Below are positions 25,100 to 46,055 of a stretch of DNA of 64,000 bases, in pieces. The translations under genes were made by a program, and so were the position numbers. The notes beneath the pieces were generated by a model that did not search any database, had not been told where the DNA came from, and saw nothing but the letters and a program-made list of their open reading frames with translations. The DNA comes from Apostichopus japonicus (taxonomy: Eukaryota > Echinodermata > Holothuroidea > Aspidochirotida > Stichopodidae). Location of the stretch: NCBI RefSeq assembly GCF_037975245.1, contig NC_092569.1, positions 10,401,001-10,465,000 on the forward strand. The letters are read 5' to 3'. The first letter of the stretch is position 1. Each line of letters begins with the position of its first letter.

Positions 25100-27496
25100 C
25101 TATGACCAAACTCAATGCCAATTAATAGTGTAACACAGTCCCAGTTTGGCACTGTGCTTAAAAACGTACCAACCATGGAGGGTCATGTGACGTCATCGAA
25201 TTTACGATGACCTGGAGCTACTAACATATTATTTAACCCGTAGTCAGTTCGAAGAGATAGGCGTTCCGTAGAAAACAGAAGGCCAATATAACGGGCATTT
25301 AAGGTAAATTTGAGAATAATTACTTAGGTTTGGATGATAACATTGTTTAGATTTACTTTCCGTCTCATAAATAGCTTGATCTGTATGGACCCTAACTACT
25401 ATTCGAACATCTACTGTCAGAGGCTTATAGATTCCTGACGTCGGTCATGCGCGCATGTTTAGGTGCACAAACGGCAAGGAGCCTTGTGTTGCGTCTATTG
25501 TCGTGTATATTTACATTTGTGTACAGTCCTGATAAGCTGCGTGCGTTCCAGCTGCAGTTCGATTTTTTGAAAGAAAATACTCAAAATGGCAATTTTGGAA
25601 TTGAAAATGTTGTTATTTAGCCTCAATGAATGTATATTTTCAATACATTTTGTCACAAGGTGACCTGTCTGTCGAATACCGCCACTACATATTCTTTTGC
25701 AATGAAGTTGAGGTGCACCCGTGTTTTTCCTAGATTGACTGGACTATATATAGCTATTATTTATGTACCGGGAAAACGGTCGTGTATGCGTGAGTGACAT
25801 TTGAACATGGGTGTGGGCGGTAAGTTGTATAGGCTACCCCTGGTCAAGAAACTACATTTTTGCCTATGTCTATAACGGTACATGCAGTTTAATGTCTCAA
25901 AGCACACATATTAACCCATTCAGAAGTAATCTTTGTTGTCATCAATTTTTTTTTTCTTTTTGTAATTTTCTCACTACAATATCACCCCCCCCCCCACACC
26001 CCAAATTTATAAATAAAACTTTTAACTAACCTCTCATATCACCCCAAAGAATAGAAGTGCCTTTCTTATGTTAATGAAAAATACCCCTTTTTCGTTTCGG
26101 TAATTAATTAGTGCACTTTCTTTTTTCCTTTTCTTTGTTTTTTTAAGCGCCCTTTAGTTGAGAAATGAGAAAGAAAATCGGTGAAACATTTAACTAATGA
26201 AATTGTGGAACAGAATGCACAGAGGATCCATTAAAGTGATTTTGTTATTTTGGGTCCCTAATATCTACGTCACATGCCTCACTGCCCTTGAAAGATTCTG
26301 ACCCGCATTTACAAATAATAAGGATGTTGATGCGAGGATACGCTATACACTGCATGAAGTTAAAACCGCCATGTGTGTGTGTGTCTGTGTGTGTGTTTTT
26401 GACGTGAGTATCTTAATCATATAGTGAGATATTATATATCTCATATGCCATAGTACAGCTTGTTTTAAAGGTTTCAGTTTTGCTGGTGATAAGTTTACAC
26501 GATAAAATCTCAGAACAAGGCAATCCCAGCACATGATAGGCTAGCGTACCTGGATATGTATAGCGATGTCCCACCGCCTAAATATAACACTCAACGCCGA
26601 ATTTAGAACTAAAATATATAGGGAGATCCAGATACTATTATTGCTATATATAAAATAAAATAAATACACGCATAGAACTGGTGTGATGAAGTGATGGGGT
26701 GGGGGGAGGGGAAGTTGCCCCATTGTTAGTTGTGTTTTTCATTTCAATAAAAATAAGGTCGCAACTTCAATTTTGAAACAGAAAATTCCCTCTTTGCACA
26801 TTCTCAATTACCGAAAAGCTTAGACGTAGCTCGTTTTTTCTCTCTTTTATTTTGTGGAAGGGAGGAATGGGGGGGGAGGTGCAGAGGAGGTCATTAATGT
26901 CAGAGTGGTTTTCGAGTTTCTGCAGGCCCTGACAACAAGGGTACATCTCAATATCATTTTATTGTCCTAGTTTAATCACATTATTGACTTGTAAATCTAG
27001 GTTATGACTTGAAATCCAAGTTAACGTCAGGTGATTGACCATAGTTCAATGCTCCTCATCTAGAAAGTTAAAGATCAGAACTTTTAGAGAAATAGATTTA
27101 AGCAATAAACTGGACCTTCCTTAAATTGTATGTGAACGACCTTACACGAAGGAAATGCTATATAGGGGTTAATCTAACACTGAAATAAGTGTGAATATTT
27201 ACCTGACACTTATATAATAAGAACTGTTTACCATGTGCAGTGAGCTATAATCGATATAGCAATATTAATCGTAAGCGCTTTGTTACATTATAAATGCTAT
27301 CGCATAACAGACGATTTAATGGACGCGAACGATAGCTTCCCTATTTAAGGCTAGTATACTGTATTAGTGAGTCTTTTCGCTAAAATCGTGAAGCGGCATT
27401 GTTTGCATGGTTAAGAATATGTGGTAACTATTCCCTCGCTATAAGGAACCCGTGTTAATACATTTGAAGTAATGATCGCTCATGCAGTCTCGATGC
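25100..27496. other. Intergenic stretch
   Basis: No exon or complete mobile element recognised; short (GT)n at 26371 and poly-C at 25985. Confidence 0.5.
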
Positions 27497-27504
27497 GAGA
27501 AGAT

Positions 27505-28391
27505 CAGGGGCGTAGCGAGCGGGGGGGTGTGGGGGTGTCACACCCCCCCCCCCAATAATTTGGTCGCTGTCGGCAAATTTTGGGTCTGTCGGCAAAAGGA
27601 GAAAAGGTGAAGAGAGCGGAAGGGGAAGAAAGAAGGAAAGCTGAATAGAGAAAAGGAGAACGGGAGCTTCTTCCGTGCCAAATTTGACTTAAAATATGCA
27701 CCAGATTGCATCTAAGGACGTTTCAAAACTAAAAATTTTCCAAAGGGGAGGGGGTAGACCCCCTCCCCTTAGACCCCTCCCCCATTTCAGTCACCACTTC
27801 CAGATCCGTCGGCAAATCAAATTTGACTTAAAATATGCACCAGATTGCATCTAAGGACGTTTCAAAACTAAAAAATTGCCAAAGGGGAGGGGTACACCCC
27901 CTCCCGTTAGACCCCTCCCCCATTTCAGTCACCACTTCCAGATCCGTCGGCAAATCAAATTTGACTTAAAATATGCACCAGATTGCATCTAAGGACGTTT
28001 CAAAACTAAAAATTTTCCAAAGGGGAGGGGGTATACCCCCTCCCCTTAGACCCCCTTCCCCCATTTCAGTCACCACTTCCAGATCCGTCGGCAAATCAAA
28101 TTTGACTTAAAATATGCACCAGATTGCATCTAAGGACGTTTCAAAACTAAAAAATTTCTTAGACCCCTCCCCCATTTCAGTCACCACTTCCAGATCCGTC
28201 GGCAAATCAAATTTGACTTAAAATATGCACCAGATTGCATCTAAGGACGTTTCAAAACTAAAAAATTGCCAAAGGGGAGGGGTACACCCCCTCCCGTTAG
28301 ACCCCTCCCCCATTTCAGTCACCACTTCCAGATCCGTCGGCAAATCAAATTCTCCACACCCCCCAACAAAAACCCCTTCGCTACGCCCCTG
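27505..28391. mobile_element. hAT-like element with internal satellite
   Basis: Ends CAGGGGCGTAGCGAGC and CGCTACGCCCCTG are inverted; both flanks are the identical 8-mer GAGAAGAT (27497-27504 and 28392-28399), a perfect hAT-size target duplication. Inside, five tandem units of 111-141 bp start with AAATTTGACTTAAAATATGC at 27680, 27819, 27957, 28098 and 28209. No transposase. Confidence 0.88.
27680..28350 (+). repeat. About 139-bp tandem repeat inside the hAT-like element
   Basis: Unit contains ATTGCATCTAAGGACGTTTC, a GGGGAGGGG / CCCCTCCCC hairpin and CCAGATCCGTCGGCAAATC. One unit lacks the hairpin (28098-28208), and two others (from 27819 and 28209) share the same single-base variants, suggesting unequal exchange of units. 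Confidence 0.9.
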
Positions 28392-28399
28392 GAGAAGAT

Positions 28400-29925
28400 C
28401 GGCGGTTGAGAGTGGATCAGTTATAGGCAGTTTGCTTTTCATGCTGAGGAGTTTTCATATCGTGTGACTTTGCCGAAGAAGTACCATTACAAATACACAG
28501 GACGGGGAATCATTTTCAACACGAACTTCTCTAGTACACGTAAGTTTTATTTTTCATTTTTGGGGGGGGGGCTAGTAATGAATATTCATGATTTTAAATC
28601 CACCAATAGCATCGAAGAAACATCACTATTAGTTTATTGTCAGGTTGAAAATGGTTCGCTTCAGTCGTTTTGTGAAAGAGAATCATTTCGATAGATACTT
28701 GTACACCTATTTCAGATTCCACAGTTATCGCAGGAATATCTCCAACAGAAGCTTGACGTGCCGACTGAACATTTTTCTCACCTGGTAAGTCATTATCTTT
28801 GCTATATGTTATGTAAGCGATTGTATTAAATACTCACTGTGTTCACTTTCTTGAAAGAGAATCATTCCGTTTGAGATTTTCTTTCGCAGTCCCGCAAATG
28901 TGGTAAAAGCGTGAATTTTATCGCGTCAGAGTGTCCGTTTCGACAATCATTACTCATCCGGCTACAAAAACACCACCTGCAGGAATCAAGATTACCTTGA
29001 CCTGTTCAAATTTGAGCGGAGTTTTCCGTCCTTTGGATTTGCAAATTGTGGGGAGAGAGAGGGAGGGAGGGGGGTGTGGGGGAACGGTTGGGTGATGGAT
29101 CTGTTTATTATTGACATGAAATCTCGGCTATTTGGCATAAATCATGTGTTCACTGTTGATCTCGTTAAACTCTTCACCTGTAACTGCTTATCGGTCATCA
29201 AGTTACAACCATCTTCAACTGACGGAAGGATCAGATGTCAATCGGAATGAAGAACGAAAACGTTAAGGCATATACTGATCCTATACATCCCGCATCTCAC
29301 TGCACTGTTTGACCCCCCGTTGGTACATATAATGATCGGTTGGTTCACGATAGCTTTAGTAATCCCCGGGTTTACCAACTACGTACATATATTGTATATG
29401 TGCACCATCTCAAATAGGGCAGTAATGCTGTTCATTCTAGCGTATATATAAGAATAATTGTTCGCATTCACTATTATGGTGATTTCGGGGAGGATCCATA
29501 ATTTTTTTAAAAAAAAAAAAGGAGTTGGTGTACTGGCTCTGAAGGCGTCAAAGACTTATTAGAAGGGGTGATTAGGGAACCTATTAGACCAAAAGCTAGT
29601 AAAGTCAATAAGACATGAAAGGGTCCTTACTGAAGCATACAGTGTAGGCTACAAATAAAGTCTACACACGCATGGTTGTGATAATAACTATTTAAATATT
29701 TGTATGGGATTGAAAAAGATGAAATTCAACTTTGTAGACGTCAAAATGATGCATTTTTAGAATATAAATTAGGTTTTAAATTTAGGTTAAAATGCAAGGT
29801 CGAATTCTTTCCCTGAATGAAAAAAAAAAATCTTCCGATGCTGAGGATGGCTGAGAAGCAGGAGTCCGAAGCGCCGACCGTGATGTCACCTGATTCGTGA
29901 ATGGTACAGTTACGGCTCAGTCCGC
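28400..29925. other. Intergenic stretch
   Basis: No exon recognised. An A-run at 29509 and G-runs at 28561 and 29068 are low complexity. Confidence 0.5.
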
Positions 29926-30590
29926 CCCTGGTTTGATTCATATTACATGTAAACGCAGATCTCAGTTCACAGTCTCTTAAACAAGTAAAAAACAAACTTC
30001 ATAAGAAACGGATATCCTAAAAAATTCGTGAAGTCAACCATGAAACACACTATAAACATCCCTACTAGACCATCGGAAGATCAAAGAATTTACCCTAAAA
30101 GTACCATTTGTGAACGAGAACATCAAACGGCAGACCCTGGCAACAATCAGCAGATCGGGCATTACAAATCTGAGAACACACTTCATGACAGGTAACCCAT
30201 CAGCGAGTTTGTTTTCCGCGCCACGTGACAAACAGGGTTTCCCACCCAACTGTGACACTTGCAAAATCGCTGTCAAGAAGAATAACTGTTTAGCCAAAAA
30301 CTGTGTCTACAAGATTACATGCAATCTTTGCTCGTCTATATACATCTGCGAAACGGGGTGTACCATTGGAACGAGTATAAAAGAACATCTACGTATGACT
30401 AAACAGACCATATACACTCATTTACAAACTCACAATATAGATCCGAAATCTGGAGAAAACATCAAAGGCAAATCAATTGGCAAATCACAACTTACCGAAT
30501 ACCAGTGAAAGAAAAATAATCGAAGCCCTCACCATTAAAGCCAGTAATAACTTAATGAATGGCTGTGCTGGTCGTCAATTGGAAATTTAA
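29926..30590 (+). pseudogene. Penelope-like retroelement remnant 1 (GIY-YIG end)
   Basis: Shifting frames give, in order, GYPKKFVKSTMK (typical of the linker after the reverse transcriptase), VNENIKRQTL, then a Cys-rich CDTC, NCVYKITCNLC and the GIY-YIG endonuclease core, ending with ERKIIEALTIK and NRQLE-like GRQLEI before TAA at about 30588. At least two frameshifts are needed, near 30110 and 30505, and the YIG motif reads Tyr-Ile-Cys. Inactive remnant. Confidence 0.82.
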
Positions 30591-30825
30591 GCTTTTCGCC
30601 TCTTGCCGGTCCGTCTGTGCGCTCCGAATACAGTTTGTTCGCTGGTGCGTTTCAGCTCAGGAGAATTGGTTTTTAAGTTTTTACCAATATAAACGGAGTC
30701 GATAGTTTTGTACCTCATTCCTCGATAAAGCCTTAACCGGCGAAATATTGGAACATACAGCTTTGTATAATTTCTTACTGTGCTTGTTGAAGTCTCATAT
30801 TCTAAGTCTTGTTGAAGTCTCATAT

Positions 30826-30981
<156 letters not shown>

Positions 30982-31021
30982 ATATATGTTGATACTAGAT
31001 GAGACTAGTGGAACACTAGTA

Positions 31022-31065
31022 GTTGTAACTCGGAGTTTCACGCTTTATAGCGATCTTCAGACAAC
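31022..31065 (-). ncRNA. Hammerhead ribozyme motif, - strand copy
   Basis: Exact mirror copy of the + strand motif in the left palindrome arm: CTGAAGA at 31060-31054 and GAAA at 31039-31036 when read on the - strand. In a transcript across both, the 84-bp hairpin would compete with both ribozyme folds. Confidence 0.68.
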
Positions 31066-31068
31066 TCT

Positions 31069-31112
31069 GTTGTCTGAAGATCGCTATAAAGCGTGAAACT
31101 CCGAGTTACAAC
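31069..31112 (+). ncRNA. Hammerhead ribozyme motif, + strand copy
   Basis: Conserved core CTGAAGA (31074-31080) and GAAA (31095-31098). Helix II is CGCT/AGCG around ATAA. Helix I is GTTGT (31069-31073) with ACAAC (31108-31112). Helix III is the very short ACTC/GAGT, and the predicted cut follows GTT at 31107. Type I with minimal helix III is the form described for Penelope-like elements. One deviation: the pair next to the core in helix II is U-U. Confidence 0.7.
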
Positions 31113-31209
31113 TACTAGTGTTCCACTAGTCTCATCTAGTATCAACATATATTCCGCTCTGTCCAATGGACATAGAGCACTCTGCGCCAACATAGACGCC
31201 AACCTACTC

Positions 31210-31210
<1 letters not shown>

Positions 31211-31304
<94 letters not shown>
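31211..31304. repeat. (TA)n microsatellite
   Basis: Uninterrupted TA run between the palindrome and the second Penelope-like fragment. Confidence 0.93.
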
Positions 31305-31307
<3 letters not shown>

Positions 31308-31388
31308 GTGCTAAACCCCGGTGTAAGGTCTGTCATCACATGATGACGGACCCTGATATTCATCTCTCTCCTTCAGGGGTGTGCTTAC

Positions 31389-32703
31389 CAGGGGCGTATC
31401 CAGGATTTTCCAATGGGGGGGGGGCGTCAGGCATGAATGACCGCCGTCTTGGGGGATGGGTCTAAGGGGAGGGGTGTACAATTTTTGCTTTCGAAGAAGG
31501 GCTGAAATGCAAAATGGTGTCATATGCATGGGCGGCGATCCGTACTTCCGAGTGGGGGGGATATGACCTTGTTGACTATCTAAGCGTAGCGCCACCATGA
31601 GTTGGCGCGAAGCGTACAAGAAAATTTTGGGATTAACAAACCCTCTAGATGGCCGGAAACGGCACTTCCCGAGGTTTCCAAGCGGCATATACCCAACTTT
31701 AAAATAGGGATGTCATGTCCGAAATATCTCATAATCAGGATCCAAAATACTTTTTTTTTTAATTTCGGGTGTTATTTTGGGAAAATTGCCCCTGTCAATC
31801 TTGTTTCAGGCGCAACGTTAGAATGTTCGAGAGCTCTTTTATATTATTCGATGAAGAAAATGGCCTCGTGCAGGCTATTATAGGCCTAGACACATGCAAT
31901 ACACAATTACACATAGTTACATTCCTAGGTACCGATTGCCAGGGCATCCAGGTGAAACGTGTATTAAGCATTACCCTGGTTACATGAGATTCTCAGCTGT
32001 TCGAGGGAACATGTACGTGTGTAGGCCTACTATAGGGCCTATATGAATACTATGAGGGTGCATATATGTACTATATCAATACCGTGGGCGCAATAATACA
32101 TTTTGTTGTTATAGGGCCAATGAAGCCTACAGTCAACTATTTTTGCTTTATAAAGACGCTTTATTTGAAAAGATCGCACTGCGTTTATGATAGGCGAGAA
32201 ATGAAGCTAAAAAAGAGCCGTACATTAACCAAGATGCATAAATGTAGGCATGAAAATATTCTTATCCCTTGCATTTGGTGGGTGGGGGGATACGGTGCAT
32301 TACATCCCCTCCACCCATTTTCATGGGGGGATATATCCCCCAACCACCCAGGATCGCCGCCCATGGCCATATGTGATCCATTTTTCGACCTTAATAATAA
32401 GCAACATTTCCAGTAAATATGGACACAAAATGCACAATTTAGTATGGCTGGCATGTCACTTAGTGTTTATAGTGATAATACAAACACAATTACCATCTAT
32501 GTTTCTAAAACTATTATGCCGCCAGAACCTTTTCTTGGCAAACAAAAAATAAAGCATACGGGAGGGGGGGGGGGGGTTGAGCGATCACCGACATCTCACA
32601 TAAAGGTCGTCATCAATTTTTTTTTTTTGCTAAACTTTTTTTTTTTGGTGACGGCCAATAGGGGGGGCGCGCCTGTTGCGCCCCCCCCCTGGATACGCCC
32701 CTG
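31389..32703. mobile_element. DNA transposon with GCGTATCCAGG ends inserted in retroelement
   Basis: Ends CAGGGGCGTATCCAGG and its exact inverse, flanked by CTTAC on both sides (31384-31388, 32704-32708). Removing the element and one CTTAC restores the host reading frame, which supports a 5-bp duplication. 1315 bp; the interior holds GCGTAGCGCCACCATGAG family sequence and G/C-run hairpins, but no transposase. Confidence 0.8.
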
Positions 32704-32789
32704 CTTACATCCAGGTCCTTACAATTGTGACACTCCCTTTGTGATATATCTTATCACTTGTGTTCTCTGTCCTGATATACAATACATTG

Positions 32790-33151
32790 CAGTGGCGTAG
32801 GAAGATACTTTTGAGTGGGGGGGCTGAAGACTGATGGCCGGCCTGGGGGAGGGGTCTAAGGGGAGAGGGTGTCCCTTTGGATTTTTTTTGCATTTCCAGG
32901 TGGCTTCAGATGCAATTTGGTGCAATATAGCATACTTCAACACCCACTCCATTTTGTAAACTTAATTTTGTATTTTCACCTGGCCTTAGATGCAATTTGG
33001 TGCTCCATATGAGATTTTTTTTCTCATTTGGAAATGAAAAAGGGGTTTTCTGACTTGCGAAGCGGAGGGGCGGAATGATACTTCCGCCCCTCCACATTTT
33101 TCACTGGGGGGCTGGCGCCCCCAGCCCCCCCCCCCGGTTCCTACGCCCTTG
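32790..33151. mobile_element. hAT-like MITE inserted in retroelement
   Basis: Left end CAGTGGCGTAGGAA, right end TTCCTACGCCCTTG, flanked by the identical 8-mer ATACATTG (32782-32789 and 33152-33159). It splits the YIG codons of the GIY-YIG domain. 362 bp. Interior shares the TTAGATGCAATTTGGTGC string with the 55119 element's TTAGATGCAAAATGGTG. Confidence 0.88.
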
Positions 33152-33445
33152 ATACATTGGCCAAACCTCCACTCCCTTTCGTTTACGACTTAATAATTAC
33201 AAAAGCACAATCAGACTCAACAAAACCAGTTTTCCAGTGGCATGTTCCAGTGAACATTTTAATCTTCCACAACACAATATCGACTGTCTTAAGTTTGCCA
33301 TAATCCTGGGTAATTTGTCTGACCATAATAAAAGAAACTTGAAGGAAGTCGAATTGATCCTTAAAGTACGTTCACACTGTCATGGTCTCAATAGGGATAT
33401 ACCTTTTCTTTCCGGGTTTAAGCACTTCGAGCAGTCTGGGGCTTA

Positions 33446-33850
33446 AGGCCCGGACACACTACAGCGATATTTTATCGGAATACGGTCCGATTTTTCCGAT
33501 TTTAGGCCGAAGAGTGAGGTTTGTGGTAGTGAATGTAATGAATGCAGTGGAATATTCGAATACCTACTTCAAATCTGAGGGGTTCTAGAACTGACTACAT
33601 TCTGAAGTGACGTCACATCGAAAAACGATAAAAATCGGAAGAGAAATCGGATAGCTACCCGATAAAAGGAAACGGAGTCAATATCAAAAGTTAGGAGAGG
33701 GCTATTCCACATCGGAATGGCTCAACAGATAGCAAATCAGGTCCTTTATCACAGTGGCTAGAAGACCCGAACGGAAAACAGGCTGTTTCGATTCCTCCGG
33801 GAAAATCGGATAGTATTCCGATAAAAAATCGGTATAGTGTGACCGGGCCT
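33446..33850. mobile_element. Harbinger-like MITE inserted in retroelement
   Basis: Ends AGGCCCGGACACACTA and TAGTGTGACCGGGCCT, inverted with one mismatch, flanked by TTA on both sides (33443-33445, 33851-33853). Three-base TWA duplications are typical of PIF/Harbinger. 405 bp with internal TCGGAATA / TATTCCGA subrepeats and no coding capacity. Confidence 0.75.
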
Positions 33851-33999
33851 TTACGGTAGACCATCGTGATTTCAATCACTCTTTTTACGCCTGACGAAGG
33901 ACCAGGGTGTCCGAAAATTTGTGCAGCGTTTAGTTATTTCTATTCTATTCTAAATATTATGTTGGATTTCAAGGCATTACATGTTGTCCTCATCTTTTC

Positions 34000-34116
<117 letters not shown>

Positions 34117-34606
34117 ACAATGTTCTTGATTGTGAAGGATCATATACGTACGAAGGAAATGCTTTCCTTTGTTCATGGAAATGCACGATTTCTGTCGGAT
34201 AAACCCTTCAATGGTTCGATAACTTTGTTTGATAAATTGCCCTGTCATAGAGATTATCATGAAATGTAGAAGAAGCAAACAAAATCAGAACTATAGTTTT
34301 AGGACAGAGCGCCGGGGTTCTAACGGAACATATTCTTCAACTTTTCCAGACGTATTAAAATGATATTATGGTGCCAGGAATTATAACTTATATCTAGACA
34401 AAACAAAATAGACATCTTGCCCCTACCCTGAGATATGAGTGAAACGAATTATATTGACTGTCTAAACTTTCCCTTGCTCCAAGACATTGCTCACATAAGA
34501 TGGTTTGTTTGTTCAATTCGTGATGTTTGCTACAATCGTTGAACAGAATGAAAAAACAGATTTCATATATTTATGCCTCGTTTCAATTGGCAGAGACCGT
34601 CGCTAG

Positions 34607-43728
<9,122 letters not shown>

Positions 43729-43813
43729 TAACTTCCCTAGCAACGACAGAGATCTACTGGACAAAATGGTGGCAACAATAGGTCGAAAAATTATTAGCTT
43801 ACATGCAGAGAGA

Positions 43814-43819
43814 ATTAAA
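43814..43819 (+). promoter_or_regulatory. Candidate GALE copy 2 poly(A) signal ATTAAA
   Basis: Common variant signal 86 bases after the stop codon and about 40 bases before a SINE. No transcript evidence. Confidence 0.3.
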
Positions 43820-43854
43820 AATTTACAGAAGGTGCGTGTGTTCATTACACATTT

Positions 43855-44020
43855 AGGACGTTGTGGTCTTAATGATATGGCAATGGACTTGCGATCCAGG
43901 GATTGCAGGTTCGAGTCCTGGCCAGATTATGATATTGTGTCCTTGGGCAAGGCACTTTATCTCCATTGCCTCTCTCCGCCCAGGTGTATAAATGGGGACC
44001 TGCTGGGCAACCTGCAGTAT
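43855..44020 (+). mobile_element. tRNA-derived SINE (family A), GALE copy 2 3' flank
   Basis: B box GGTTCGAGTCC at 43909; body shares GGGCAAGGCACTTTATCTCC-type and TAAATGGGGACCTG strings with 13951-14262, 3' truncated. Starts about 125 bp after the stop codon and may lie in the 3' UTR. It produces the 177-codon open frame that runs on from exon 8 in another frame. Confidence 0.78.
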
Positions 44021-44362
44021 ATGTCTGAGATATCTGAAATTATTTCGAGTTATCTGAAATTCCTTATTAAATGTTAAAACGGCTTTCCATAGGTGCGTGC
44101 GTTGATTTGTGGCTGCACCCTATGGGAAGTCCCCCATGGGACACGGTGATGTGGTGCTCAGTAGTGTCCGGGAATATACTGTTTGCATTGTGCACATTTC
44201 TGTATGGGGGTGTCACAAGATACCAATGGCAAACATGGGTTAAATGTTGTAAAAGTCGAATCAGAAGGCCTTGACATAAGAACGGGAAATCTTGAAACTT
44301 TATCTATATTTAATTGTAATATCGGAAGTAGGATTTGATTCCCGCATGTTAGATAGTATAAG

Positions 44363-44574
44363 AAAAAAAAATGTCACGAAGAAGCCTCATAGGCTTCTCA
44401 AAGCCGCACGCTGACCGAAGTCGATCTCTTAGATTCATATTTAACGTCCATGATTATGAATTGTCAATTGTCTACAACTCTGTAACTGGACGACATACAA
44501 TAATCTTGGAGTGACTCGAACCGGGAACCTTATGATTGGAAGGCACCGGCATTAACCACTGAGCTAACACTCCT
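44363..44574 (-). mobile_element. tRNA-derived SINE (family B), copy 2
   Basis: Same family and orientation as 41203-41393; + strand ends in CACTGAGCTAACACTCC, the complement of the tRNA-like head. Contains ACGTCCATGATTATGAA and the GGACGACAT segment. Confidence 0.82.
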
Positions 44575-45174
44575 TATTACTCGTACCATCTCGAATATAC
44601 ACTATGCAAATAGAGGTTGAGACTACCGTTGACTTTGGATGATCAGAAGAGCGCCACCTATACCACGCATGATTTTGGAACCAAACCAAAAGGTCACAAT
44701 TTTTTCGAAATTTTGAAAAAATCATTACGTTATAGCCTTACAAAATAACTGGCCGAAAAGAAAAGTTTTCGAATTTCAAATTTCGGTGCTCGTGTTCGAT
44801 TTCAGGTGCCTCACTTGAGTATTCTCGTGAGGGTAACAGTTGCATGCTATGGAATTTTAAGCCTCTTTATATTAAAATGATATGTCATATTATGTCATAA
44901 AATTGCTTAAATCTTAACACTAGGGATGGATTAGAGATGATTATTGATGGCAGGTAATCAGAAGGGCGCCACCGATCCCACGCATGACTTTGGGGAGAAA
45001 TAAAAAAGTGGCGATTTTGGCCAAGTTGAAAAATATCATAAGAGTATAACCATAAGGGTAAATTTAAGGTAGAATCATAAGGGTAAAAATCATAAGGGTA
45101 TAACCTTACCAAAATATTGGCCGGAAAATTAAAAGTTTTCGAATTTTGGTCAAAGTTGGAATATAATGATAAAG

Positions 45175-45203
45175 CTATATATATATATATATATATATAT
45201 ATA
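45175..45203. repeat. Short (TA)n
   Basis: About 14 TA dinucleotides. Confidence 0.85.
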
Positions 45204-45519
45204 GCCTTACAAAATAATCGGCTGAAAAAAAATTCTCTTTCACTTTCGATGCTCTTTGTCGATTCCCAAGGCTAATAAGAGTATTATCTGAAATCATTTT
45301 ATGAAATTTGTGGCCAAATTTTGGAGGAAAATCATTCTAATTGTTTTTTTTTACAAAATAATCGGCTGAAAAAATGTTTCTCTCTGATTTCAATTTCGAT
45401 GCTCGTTTTGGATTCCAATAGCTCATGAGAGCATTCTCCAGAATTTAAAATGGCATTATATGGAATTTTGATCCTCTTAGGTTTAAAATGATCTTTGGAA
45501 TCTCTCTAACAATTGCGAT

Positions 45520-46055
45520 CATACAGAATGGTTAATGTTTTTAATTTAAATGAAAAGGGGAATTGGGATCATACATACAGAATGAATAATGTTAACTATA
45601 AATGAAAAGTGGAATCGGGATCATACAGAATGGTTAATGTTTTTAATTTAAATGAAAAGGGGAATTGGGATCATACATACAGAATGAATAATGTTTACTA
45701 TAAATGAAAAGGGGAATTGGGATCATATATACAGAATGAATAATGTTTACTATAAATGAAAAGGGGAATTGGGATCATACAGAATGGTTAATGTTTCTAA
45801 TTTAAATGAAAAGGGTAATTGGGATCATATATACAGAATGAATAATGTTAACTATAAATGAAAAGTGGAATTGGGATCACACAGAATTGCTAAAGTTGTT
45901 AACTTTAAATGAAAAGGGTAATTGGGAAAATACAGAATGGATAATGTTGTTAACTTGAAATGAAAAGTGGAATTGGGATCACACAGAATTGCTAAAGTTG
46001 TTAACTTTAAATGAAAAGTGGAATTGGGATCATACAGAATTGTTAATGTTGTTAT
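45520..46055 (+). repeat. AT-rich minisatellite, units near 50-60 bp
   Basis: About nine units with AATGAAAAG(G/T)GGAATTGGGATCA and ACAGAAT(G/T)G(T/A)TAATG. Two unit types alternate (with or without ATACAT/ATATAT before ACAGAATG). Encodes the repeated peptide seen on the - strand only by chance. Confidence 0.88.

Larger units (their letters stand above)
30982..31152. repeat. Perfect 84-bp palindrome with 3-base loop
   Basis: Arm 30982-31065 is the exact reverse complement of 31069-31152; the loop is TCT. Each arm carries one complete hammerhead-ribozyme motif, on opposite strands. The sequence resembles Penelope-like element termini, so this is probably two element ends in head-to-head orientation. 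Confidence 0.93.
31305..33883 (+). pseudogene. Penelope-like retroelement remnant 2 (GIY-YIG), split by three DNA transposons
   Basis: Coding pieces 31314-31388, 32709-32789, 33160-33445 and 33854-33870 read in one frame once the inserted elements and one copy of each target duplication are ignored. They give AKPRCKVCHH, CDTPFVIYLITCVLC, the YIGQTS motif across the second junction, and FKHFEQSGA before a stop. The GIY-YIG residues are intact. A degenerate hammerhead-like string (CTGACGA, GGAC/GTCC stem, GAAA) follows at 33891-33916. The reverse transcriptase part is absent. Confidence 0.82.

Noticed and set aside
33891-33916. Third hammerhead ribozyme (CTGACGA ... GAAA)
   Set aside because: Helix II forms only with a bulge and no NUH cleavage triplet pairs correctly with helix I; treated as a degenerate relic.
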